The notes beneath the pieces are model-generated. The model was not told where the DNA came from. It was given only the letters and a program-made list of their open reading frames with translations, and did not search any database. Source: Myxococcus sp. (lineage in GTDB: Bacteria > Myxococcota > Myxococcia > Myxococcales > Myxococcaceae). Taken from it: a DNA stretch of 39,169 bases. Shown here in pieces: positions 7,999-17,072 of this stretch (positions are counted from its first letter, which is position 1; every line of letters begins with the position of its first letter). The stretch spans positions 1-39,169 of the forward strand of contig JACSRE010000082.1 of the NCBI GenBank assembly GCA_014879945.1, in the 5' to 3' direction. A program made the position numbers and the translations under genes.

Positions 7999-9138
7999 TC
8001 AGGGCGCGCAGGAGCGCACGCACGCGTTGTTCTCGCAGCGCAGCGGCGCCGGAGTGCCGTTCGGGCACGGCATGGGCGGCGGCGGCGTCAGCCCAGCGGG
8101 GCAATCGAGGTCGGCCACACACGCGCCGCTCTTCGTGCAGCGGCGGAGGTCGGCGTCGCACTCGGGGCACGCGTCGCGGCAATAGGTGCCCGCGGCGCAG
8201 CCGGGGCCCGTCGAGGTGCACGACAGCCCTTCGCCACGCACGCACGCGCCGGCGTGAATGACGGTGGCCCCGCCCGTGGTGGCGTAGCAGCGGTTCTGAA
8301 AGGTGCGCGCGTCGCCACGCCCGAGCTGCGCGCACACCGGGTCGATGACGGCGGGGCAGATGCCACACGGAATGCAGCGCACGTCGAGCAGACAGCCGCT
8401 GTTGGGGTGAGGCGCGGGCGGGCTCACGCAGGTGCCCATCTGACAGAACGGCGGCGACAGCACCGGGCAGCCCTCGCAGCAGCCCGAGGCGCCGCACGTC
8501 GTCGCGCCCAGGTTGCAGTCGAGCGCCGAGGTGCAGCGCGGCGCGGGCCCGCACAGGCGGGCGCACGCGGGATCAGCGGCGTCGATCAGCCCGTTGCAGT
8601 CGTCGTCTTTCCCGTTGGTGCACGACTCCGCCGCGCCCGGGTGCACCGTCGGGTCGAAGGGCGCGCAGTCTCCGCCGGGAATGCCCTGGCACTGGAGCGG
8701 CAGGTAGCCGTCGCCATCGACGTCGACGCAGGCGGGCGCCTCGCACCGCGACTGAGGACAGGGGCAGACCAGGCAGTTCTGCACCTGTTGAACGCACTGC
8801 GCGCCAGTCGGGCAGGGCTTGGTCGCCGAACACCCCACGTCGCAGCGAGAGAACGCGCCGCAGTCGTAGCAGAGCTGCCCTGCGCCACACTGCGCGTCGC
8901 GGGTGCAGGCCACCGCGGAGCCGCCCCCGCTGCTGCCCCCGCCCGTCGAACCTCCGCCGCTCGCGCCACCGGCCGTACCACCCGCCGCTGCGCCACCCGC
9001 CGCTGAGCCACCGGCGCTCGCGCCACCAGCCGCGCCACCAGCCGCGCCGCCGGCCGCGCTCCCACCGTCTCGGGTCTCGTCAACCGGCGCGAAGCACGCC
9101 GTCAGCACCAGGGTCGAAGCCACGAGCAGGGTACGCAT
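7999..9138 (-). CDS. Cys-rich lipoprotein with MopE-type metal-binding motif and Kazal-like domain
   Basis: The protein has 379 residues. MRTLLVASTLVLTAC is a lipoprotein signal with lipobox LTAC. A Gly/Ala/Ser linker (about residues 25-75) projects the rest from the membrane. A Cys-rich segment follows, then a MopE-type module (CVDVDGDGY, GDCAPFDPTVHPGA, CTNGKDDDCNGLIDAADP) like those of many myxobacterial surface proteins. After another Cys-rich stretch comes a Kazal-like unit, CGICPAVIDPVC to NRCYATTGGATVIHAGAC, with the family Cys pattern. The C-terminus holds more Cys pairs. The start at 9138 is chosen for the signal; an ATG at 9162 has a slightly better upstream purine run. Role unknown; protease inhibition or adhesion is inference. 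Confidence 0.85.
   Translation of the reverse strand: MRTLLVASTLVLTACFAPVDETRDGGSAAGGAAGGAAGGASAGGSAAGGAAAGGTAGGASGGGSTGGGSSGGGSAVACTRDAQCGAGQLCYDCGAFSRCDVGCSATKPCPTGAQCVQQVQNCLVCPCPQSRCEAPACVDVDGDGYLPLQCQGIPGGDCAPFDPTVHPGAAESCTNGKDDDCNGLIDAADPACARLCGPAPRCTSALDCNLGATTCGASGCCEGCPVLSPPFCQMGTCVSPPAPHPNSGCLLDVRCIPCGICPAVIDPVCAQLGRGDARTFQNRCYATTGGATVIHAGACVRGEGLSCTSTGPGCAAGTYCRDACPECDADLRRCTKSGACVADLDCPAGLTPPPPMPCPNGTPAPLRCENNACVRSCAP
8916..9067. repeat. Low-complexity Gly/Ala/Ser-coding repeat
   Basis: A run of degenerate short units (CCGCC/ACC on the plus strand) encodes the glycine, alanine and serine linker of the minus-strand lipoprotein, for example AAGGAAGGAAGGASAGG. It stays in frame and keeps the gene's codon bias, so it is a coding minisatellite-like tract rather than an intergenic repeat. 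It may vary in length between strains. Confidence 0.75.
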
Positions 9139-9273
9139 GCTGCCGACACCAGCATTCCCCATGCCGTCGCTTCGCCTCGTGCCGGTGCGTGGTTGCAGGC
9201 CGCAGCCCCGGCCGTTCGACGAAATTCTGAGGGCGTGGGCGGCTCGGGTGCGCGTGCTATGCGCGCGCGCACC

Positions 9274-11196
<1,923 letters not shown>

Positions 11197-11198
11197 CC

Positions 11199-11966
11199 GT
11201 GCCCACCCTCACCTCAGAGGCGATCGCGGCCCTGCTGTCGCTCACCGCGATGGAGGTGGTGCTGGGCGTCGACAACATCGTCTTCATCTCGATCATCGCC
11301 GCGAAGCTGCCGCCCTCGGAGCGCAAGCGCATCGTGCGGGTGGGCGTGCTGGTGGCGCTGGTGCTCCGCGTCGGCCTCTTGTCGATGCTGAGCTGGCTGA
11401 TGCAGCTCACCACGCCGCTGCTCACCGTCTTCTCGAAAGAGCTCACCGGGCGCGACCTCATCTTGCTGGGCGGCGGGCTCTTCCTCATCTTCAAGGCGAC
11501 CCGCGAGCTGTACACGAAGGTCGAGGGCCACGAAGAGGCCGACGCCGCGACCGCCAGCGCCGTGGGTGACGAGCGGAGCCGGCGCAAGGGGCTGTTCTCG
11601 GTGATCCTCCAGATCCTCGCGATCGACCTCGTCTTCTCGCTCGACTCCATCATCACGGCCGTGGGCATGGCGCAGGCGCTGTGGGTGATGGTCACCGCGA
11701 TGGTCGTCGCCGTGCTGACGATGCTGGTGTTCGCCGACGTCGTCGGCGGCTTCGTCGAGAAGCACCCGTCGGTGAAGGTGCTGGCGCTCTCGTTCCTGCT
11801 GATGATCGGCACGCTGCTGGTGGCCGACGGGCTCGGCACCCACGTACCGAAGGGCTACGTCTATTTCTCGATGGCGTTCTCGCTGTCGGTCGAGCTGCTC
11901 AACCTGCGCCGCGCGACGAAAGCGGCGGCCCAACGCGCCGCCGAAAAGACCAGCCCCGCCCCGTAA
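11199..11966 (+). CDS. TerC-family integral membrane protein
   Basis: This 255-residue membrane protein has about seven helices. It carries both family motifs: MEVVLGVDNIVFISI in helix 1 and DLVFSLDSIITAVGM in the second half, each with the conserved acidic residue in the membrane. TerC-family proteins are linked to manganese efflux and to metalation of exported proteins. The name comes from tellurite resistance, for which nothing here gives support. The start is a GTG at 11199, two bases after the uup stop, with GGGGAG at 11185-11190. A hydrophilic loop (VEGHEEADAATASAVGDERS) splits the halves. Co-transcription with uup is likely. Confidence 0.9.
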   Translation: MPTLTSEAIAALLSLTAMEVVLGVDNIVFISIIAAKLPPSERKRIVRVGVLVALVLRVGLLSMLSWLMQLTTPLLTVFSKELTGRDLILLGGGLFLIFKATRELYTKVEGHEEADAATASAVGDERSRRKGLFSVILQILAIDLVFSLDSIITAVGMAQALWVMVTAMVVAVLTMLVFADVVGGFVEKHPSVKVLALSFLLMIGTLLVADGLGTHVPKGYVYFSMAFSLSVELLNLRRATKAAAQRAAEKTSPAP

Positions 11967-12044
11967 CAAGAGGTGGAAAGGCCACAGTCGTTCAGGTAGA
12001 GGCCGCGACACGGCGCGTTCGCGCCACGGAGCACGGAGGAAGTT

Positions 12045-12773
12045 TTGCGGGAAAAACTGCTGGCGCTCGCGGCACTGCAGAAGGTCGACGTCGAGGTCGC
12101 GGCGCTCAAGAAGAACGCTGACGCCTACCCGAAGGACATCGGCGAGCTCGAGCAACAACTGGCCACGGCGAAGGCCGCGGTCGACGCCGAGCGCGCCAAG
12201 CTCGATGAGCTCGAGAAGCAGCGGCTCAACCTCGAGCAGACGATCTCGGACGACAAAGACAAGGTGAAGAAGTGGGAAGGCCGCCTCACCGAGCAGCGCT
12301 CGACGCGTGAGTACTCGGCCCTCGCCCGCGAGATCGACATCGCGAAGAAGGGCCAGCAGACGATGGCCGAAGAGGTCGTCGAGCTCGGTCGCCAGGCCAC
12401 CATTCAGCGCGAGGTCGTGCGCGCGAAGAACGTCGAGTTCAACGAGAAGTCGAAGGGCCTCACCGACAAGATCGCCGCCCTCAAAGAGAAGCTCACCGCC
12501 GCCGAGGCCGCGGTGACGGCGCTCGATGGCGCCCGCGCCCAGGCCGCGAACGCCGTCGATGCGGCGCTGCTCAAGCGCTACGACGTGGTTCGCAAGAAGC
12601 GCATGCCGGCCCTCTCGCCGCTGGTCGCGCCGGGCGTCTGCAAGGGCTGCGGCATGAAGCTGCGCGCCCAGATGTACAACACGCTCGTCGCCTCGAAGGG
12701 CTTCGACTCGTGCCCCTCGTGCTCCCGCATCGTCTACGCACAGGAAGTGCTCGACGAGCCTGCGACGAAGTAA
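12045..12773 (+). CDS. Coiled-coil protein with C-terminal C4 zinc ribbon (CT398/CdsZ-like)
   Basis: The 242 residues start at an unusual TTG at 12045, chosen because GGAGGA lies at 12035-12040 and no ATG or GTG fits. Residues 1-175 form a long coiled-coil hairpin with heptads rich in Lys, Glu, Ala and Leu. The C-terminus is a zinc ribbon: C199-x2-C202 (CKGCG) and C223-x2-C226 (CPSC). This is the architecture of the PF02591 family (chlamydial CT398, mycobacterial Rv2229c). Its molecular role is uncertain and a nucleic-acid or protein scaffold has been suggested. The RNase HI-type gene begins 13 bases after its stop, so the two are very likely co-transcribed. Confidence 0.88.
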   Translation: MREKLLALAALQKVDVEVAALKKNADAYPKDIGELEQQLATAKAAVDAERAKLDELEKQRLNLEQTISDDKDKVKKWEGRLTEQRSTREYSALAREIDIAKKGQQTMAEEVVELGRQATIQREVVRAKNVEFNEKSKGLTDKIAALKEKLTAAEAAVTALDGARAQAANAVDAALLKRYDVVRKKRMPALSPLVAPGVCKGCGMKLRAQMYNTLVASKGFDSCPSCSRIVYAQEVLDEPATK

Positions 12774-12786
12774 CCTCGACCCACGC

Positions 12787-13389
12787 ATGACGCCGAAGTC
12801 GAAACTGCTGACCGGCAAGGCCCTGTCGAGCGCGGTGCTGCGCTTCCTCGCCAAAGAGGAGCCGCTCGTCGCCACGCTGGGCGCGTTCCCGCAGCTCGAC
12901 CGCGCGCGGCTGTTGAGGATCCTCGAGAAGGCGGCGGTGATGGTCGAGGGTGGCCCGGCCAACGACGCGCCGGCCGAGCCCGCGTTCCTGCGCGTGCGGC
13001 TGTACTCCGATGGCGCGGCGCGCGGAAACCCCGGGCTGGCGGGCGCCGGCGCGGTGCTGGTGGAGCCCTCGGGGCAGGTCGTCGACCGCCTCGGCAAGTT
13101 CCTCGGCACGCAGACCAACAACTACGCCGAGTACATGGGCCTCTTGTTGGGCCTGCGGCGGGCGCGCGAGCTCGAGGTGCGCGAGGTCGAGGTCTTCGCC
13201 GACTCCGAGCTGATGCTGCGCCAGCTCGGCGGCCGCTACCAGGTCAAGAGCGCCTCGCTGCGGCCCCTCTACGAAGAGGCGCTGACGCTGCTCAACGACT
13301 TCGAGCGGGTGAAGTTCGTGCACGTGCCCCGCGAGATGAACCGCGCGGCCGATGAGATGTCGAACCGCGCGATCGACGAGCGGCTGTAG
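12787..13389 (+). CDS. Ribonuclease HI-type protein
   Basis: This 200-residue protein has an RNase H fold from about residue 66. It starts RLYSDGAARGNPG, and the four catalytic carboxylates are all present: Asp75, Glu115 (NNYAEYMGLL), Asp139 (FADSELMLRQL) and Asp189 (NRAADEMSN). It should cleave the RNA strand of RNA-DNA hybrids. The basic handle of E. coli RNase HI is absent, as in the archaeal/Rv2228c-like branch. The first 65 residues are a helical extension (KALSSAVLRFLAKEEPLV) not found in the minimal enzyme. It follows the zinc-ribbon gene closely. Confidence 0.9.
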   Translation: MTPKSKLLTGKALSSAVLRFLAKEEPLVATLGAFPQLDRARLLRILEKAAVMVEGGPANDAPAEPAFLRVRLYSDGAARGNPGLAGAGAVLVEPSGQVVDRLGKFLGTQTNNYAEYMGLLLGLRRARELEVREVEVFADSELMLRQLGGRYQVKSASLRPLYEEALTLLNDFERVKFVHVPREMNRAADEMSNRAIDERL

Positions 13390-13481
13390 GTCTGACCCGA
13401 GCGCGTTTCGCGTGGCCGAACGCCGCGCCGGACCTTAGTTTGCGCTTCCATTTCCAACCCCTGTCTCTGGAGCGCGCCCCC

Positions 13482-15749
13482 ATGGCGGTCAGACCCTTTC
13501 ACTTCTTCCGCGCCGGCGGCTTCGACCAGGTGCACCTCGACTCGGGCGCCGATCTGCTCGCCATCGACCAGCTCGATCAGAAGCTGTGGGTCGCGCTGGC
13601 CTGCCCGACGAAGGGCCTCTTCTTCGACGCGCGTACGCTGGAGCTGATCGACCTCGACCACGACGGCCGCATTCGCGCGCCTGAGCTGATCGCGGCCGTG
13701 AAGTGGGCCGGGGAGCTGCTGAAGAACGCCGACGATCTGCTCCCGGGCGCTGACGCGCTTCAGCTGTCGGCCATCAACGACGCCACCGACGAGGGCAAGC
13801 GCCTGGCGGCCGCGACGAAGACCGTGCTGGCGAGCCTCGGAAAACCGACCGCCACCAGCATCTCGGTCGCTGACACCACCGAGGCCACCAGGGCCTTCGA
13901 TCAGCTGCCCTTCAACGGCGACGGCGTGGTGCCACCCGAGTCGGCGAAGGACGACGCCACCAGACAGTTGATCTCCGACGTCATCGCCTGCCACGGCGCC
14001 GTGAAGGACCGCTCGGGGAAGGACGGCGTCAACCTCGAGAAGCTCGACGCCTTCTTCAAGGACGTCGCGGCCCACGTGGCGTGGCTGAAGAAGGCCGAGG
14101 GCAACGCGGCCCTGAAGGTGGTCGACGACACCGCGGCGGCCTTCGCGGCCCTCAAGGCCGTGCGGGGCAAGCTCGATGACTTCTTCGCCCGCTGTCGCCT
14201 GGCCGCGTTCGACGCGCGCGCGCTCCAGGCCCTCAACCGCGAAGAGAAGGAGTACCTGGCGGTCGTCGCGAAGGACCTCACCATCACCGCCGAAGAGGTG
14301 GCGTCCTTCCCCCTGGCGCGCATCGAGGCCAACCGGGCGCTCCCCCTCACCGCGAGCGTCAACCCCGCCTGGGCAGGCCCCATCACGACCTTCTCGGAGA
14401 AGGTGCTGGCGCCGCTCATCGGCGCGCAGCAGCAGCTCACCGAGGCCCAGTGGCGCGAGGTGCGCGGCCGGTTCGACGCCTACGAGGCCTGGGTGAGCGA
14501 GAAGGCTGGCGCCGCGGTCGAGAAGCTGGGCGCCGACCGGGTGAAGGCCCTCGCCGCGGCAGACGCGCGCAAACAAGTCGACGCGCTGTTCGAGGCCGAG
14601 AAGGCTGAAGAGGCCGTGGCCACCCGCCTGGCGTCGGTGGAGAAGCTGGTGCGGCTGAACCGCGATCTGTTTCAGCTCGCCAACAACTTCGTCTCGTTCA
14701 AGGACTTCTACGCCCGGCAGGACAAGGCCATCTTCCAGATCGGCACCCTCTACCTCGACCAGCGAGCCTGCGAGCTCTGCATTCGGGTCGAAGACGCCGC
14801 GAAGCACGCCATCATGGCGCCGCTGTCGCGCGCCTACCTCGCCTACGTCGACTGCGCGCGCCCCTCGACCGGCGAGAAGATGACCATCGCCGCGGCCTTC
14901 ACCAACGGCGACAGCGACAACCTGATGGTGGGCCGCAACGGCCTCTTCTACGACCGCGACGGCAAAGACTGGGACGCGACCATCACCAGGATCGTCGAGA
15001 ACCCCATCTCGGTGCGCCAGGCCTTCTGGTCGCCCTACAAGAAGCTGCTGCGCTTCGTCGAAGAACAGATCGCCAAGCGCGCCCAGGCCGCTGACGCCGA
15101 CGCCAGTGAGAAGCTCGCCGGCGGCGCAACGGCCGTGGGAGGCGCCGCCGAGACCGGCGAGTTCAAGGCGCCGCCGAAGAAGCTCGACATCGGCGTGGTG
15201 GCCGCGATCGGCGTCGCCGTCGGCGGGCTCACCGCCGCCCTCGGGGCGCTCCTGCAGGCGTTCTTCGGGCTGGGCTACTTGATGCCGCTGGGGCTCGTAG
15301 GGCTGCTGCTCCTGATCTCCGGCCCCTCGATGCTGATCGCGTGGCTGAAGCTGCGCCAGCGCAACATCGGCCCCATCCTCGACGCCAACGGCTGGGCGGT
15401 GAACGCCAACGCGCGCATCAACATCCCCTTCGGGGCCTCGCTCACCACGCTCAGCGCGCTGCCCCAGGGGTCGCGCCTCGACACCATCGACCCCTACGCC
15501 GAGAAGCCCAGCCCGTGGAAGCTGTACCTCTTCCTCGCGGCGGCGCTGGCGCTGGCTGGGCTCTGGTACCTCGGCAAGCTCGACGCCCTGCTGCCGCCGA
15601 AGGCCCGGAGCACCGCGGTGCTCGGTAGCGCGGCGCCTTCGGCCCCGGGGCCCGAGGCCAAGGCAGCTGACGCGAAGACTGGTGACGCCAAGGCAGGCGA
15701 CGGCAGGCCCAGCGACCCGAAGCCCGCTGACGCACCGGCCGCGCCGTAG
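13482..15749 (+). CDS. Large membrane-anchored protein with an EF-hand-like loop, function unknown
   Basis: This 755-residue protein belongs to no family I can name. Near residues 55-70 is an EF-hand-like loop, LDHDGRIRAPEL, with acidic residues at the calcium positions. Residues 70-560 are largely helical and mostly soluble, rich in Ala, Lys and Glu. Two strongly hydrophobic stretches follow at about 568-620 (VVAAIGVAVGGLTAAL; LMPLGLVGLLLLISG), with another at about 685-705 (LYLFLAAALALAGLWYL). The tail is rich in Ala, Lys, Asp and Pro (ADAKTGDAKAGDG). The ATG at 13482 has CTGGAG upstream; a TTG start at 13440 is possible. No signal peptide is seen, so the bulk probably faces the cytosol. 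Confidence 0.8.
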   Translation: MAVRPFHFFRAGGFDQVHLDSGADLLAIDQLDQKLWVALACPTKGLFFDARTLELIDLDHDGRIRAPELIAAVKWAGELLKNADDLLPGADALQLSAINDATDEGKRLAAATKTVLASLGKPTATSISVADTTEATRAFDQLPFNGDGVVPPESAKDDATRQLISDVIACHGAVKDRSGKDGVNLEKLDAFFKDVAAHVAWLKKAEGNAALKVVDDTAAAFAALKAVRGKLDDFFARCRLAAFDARALQALNREEKEYLAVVAKDLTITAEEVASFPLARIEANRALPLTASVNPAWAGPITTFSEKVLAPLIGAQQQLTEAQWREVRGRFDAYEAWVSEKAGAAVEKLGADRVKALAAADARKQVDALFEAEKAEEAVATRLASVEKLVRLNRDLFQLANNFVSFKDFYARQDKAIFQIGTLYLDQRACELCIRVEDAAKHAIMAPLSRAYLAYVDCARPSTGEKMTIAAAFTNGDSDNLMVGRNGLFYDRDGKDWDATITRIVENPISVRQAFWSPYKKLLRFVEEQIAKRAQAADADASEKLAGGATAVGGAAETGEFKAPPKKLDIGVVAAIGVAVGGLTAALGALLQAFFGLGYLMPLGLVGLLLLISGPSMLIAWLKLRQRNIGPILDANGWAVNANARINIPFGASLTTLSALPQGSRLDTIDPYAEKPSPWKLYLFLAAALALAGLWYLGKLDALLPPKARSTAVLGSAAPSAPGPEAKAADAKTGDAKAGDGRPSDPKPADAPAAP

Positions 15750-15752
15750 CGG

Positions 15753-16817
15753 CTACGGAGACGACTCGAAGCGGGCGGCGCCCTTCGCGTTGCCCACGCA
15801 GATGAGCCGATAGCCCTGGGCCTTCTCGGCGTCAGAGAGGCACGCGTCGTCGGGGATCTGGATGTCTCCCTCGTGGAGCTTCACGCGGCAGGCGCCGCAG
15901 GCGCCCATCTCGCACCCCGACGGCAGATCGAACCCGGCGCGCCGGGCCGCGGCGAGCACGTGCTCTCCCGGCTTCACCTCGAACGGCTTCACCTTGCCGT
16001 CCTGCACCAGCTCCAGGGTGGTGCCCGGGCCCGCGCCCACCACGTCGGCGCTGGGGGTGAACTTCTCTTCGAGCACCGTGACACCCGAGAACCGCGCGCT
16101 CGTCACCTCACGGGCGTTCACCATCATCGGCTCGGGGCCGCAGAGGGCGATGAACGACGGCGCCTCGACCTTCTCGAGCAGCGCGCCCAGCAGCTCCTTC
16201 GTCAACGGCCCCTGCACGTCGTCGGTGACGTGCACGCAGGTCAACTTGCCCTTCGACTTCGCCTCGAGCGCGTCGAGCTCGGCCTTGAGGATCTGCTCCT
16301 GCGCCGAGCGGTTGCCGATGATGAAGGTGATGGCGAAGGGCCAGCCGCGCCCGTCGAGCGCGTGGAGCCAGGACAGGAACGGCGTCACCCCGCTGCCGCC
16401 GGCGATGAAGAGCCCCCGCGTCACGATGGCCGGCATCACGAAGTGGCCGTAGGGCCCTTTGACCTCGAGCGTGTCGCCCACCGCGAGCTGGCTCGTCAGG
16501 TGGGTCGACACGGTGCCGTTCTCGACGCGCCTGACGGTGAGGCGCAGCGGCTGGCCGGGCGCGCGGCTGAAGGAGTAGGCGCGCCAGTGCAGCTCGGCCT
16601 TCGGGCGCAGCAACACGAACTGCCCGGGCTGGAAGTCCATCGTCGCGTCGACGCCGAAGCTGACGGTGGTCGGCGTCTCTCTCACGACCTCGGTGACCGT
16701 CCACTTCATGGCCGCGCTGGGCCGCTCGGCCGTGCCCCCCGATGCGCGGCGAGAGGCGATGACCGCCACGACGATGATGACGACGACGACCAGGGCGATG
16801 ATGACGACAGGCGACAT
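15753..16817 (-). CDS. Membrane-anchored ferredoxin-NAD(P)H reductase with 2Fe-2S domain
   Basis: In this 354-residue protein, residues 1-22 form one transmembrane anchor (VVIIALVVVVIIVVAVIA). An FAD-binding barrel follows with the RAYSFS motif at 79-84. The NAD(P)-binding domain carries GGSGVTPFLSWL (about 140-151) and CGPEPMM (about 226). A C-terminal plant-type 2Fe-2S ferredoxin domain has ligands Cys302, Cys307, Cys310 (GCEMGACGAC) and Cys340 (LICVG). The domain order is that of PaaE/Hmp-like oxygenase reductases, but no oxygenase is nearby, so the partner is unknown. The ATG at 16817 is clear. It converges on the gene ending at 15749 with a 3-base gap. Confidence 0.9.
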   Translation of the reverse strand: MSPVVIIALVVVVIIVVAVIASRRASGGTAERPSAAMKWTVTEVVRETPTTVSFGVDATMDFQPGQFVLLRPKAELHWRAYSFSRAPGQPLRLTVRRVENGTVSTHLTSQLAVGDTLEVKGPYGHFVMPAIVTRGLFIAGGSGVTPFLSWLHALDGRGWPFAITFIIGNRSAQEQILKAELDALEAKSKGKLTCVHVTDDVQGPLTKELLGALLEKVEAPSFIALCGPEPMMVNAREVTSARFSGVTVLEEKFTPSADVVGAGPGTTLELVQDGKVKPFEVKPGEHVLAAARRAGFDLPSGCEMGACGACRVKLHEGDIQIPDDACLSDAEKAQGYRLICVGNAKGAARFESSP

Positions 16818-16985
16818 GGGCGCGTCTTTGGCCCGTCGGCCCGGACTCGTAAAGGGCTTTGGGGACCTTTGGGGCGAGGTCTGACCCGGGCCACGGGGTG
16901 CCCGGCGACCCCGACAGGGGCCTGACGCGCGCGCTGATCCACCGCCAAGCCCCGAGATCTGCGCGCCGCCCTTCAGCGCTGGGCG

Positions 16986-17001
16986 TGGCGTGCCGATTGC
17001 T
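16986..17001 (+). promoter_or_regulatory. Sigma-54-type promoter (-24/-12) for the RTX lipoprotein gene
   Basis: The 16 bases TGGCGTGCCGATTGCT fit the sigma-54 pattern TGGCACG-N4-TTGCW at every position but two. The GG (16987-16988) and GC (16999-17000) are exactly 10 bases apart, as required. Transcription would start near 17012 and leave a leader of about 60 bases before the ATG at 17073, which has AAGGAG at 17060-17065. The site lies in the only sizeable non-coding gap of its neighbourhood. Enhancer sites were not identified. Confidence 0.6.
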
Positions 17002-17072
17002 CAACTCGGGGGGGAACCCCTACCGGCGTGGAGACCTCCTCTTCGCCTCATCCCAGAAAAAGGAGCATCAAC

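Noticed and set aside
8560-8735. Copper binding by the MopE-type motif
   Set aside because: The motif is widely spread in myxobacterial surface proteins, mostly without known copper function, so only the fold is claimed.
8916-9067. A CRISPR-like or intergenic minisatellite
   Set aside because: Units are short and irregular without spacers, and they encode an in-frame Gly/Ala/Ser linker.
11199-11966. A tellurite resistance determinant
   Set aside because: TerC-family proteins mostly act on manganese or metalation, and no other ter genes are present.
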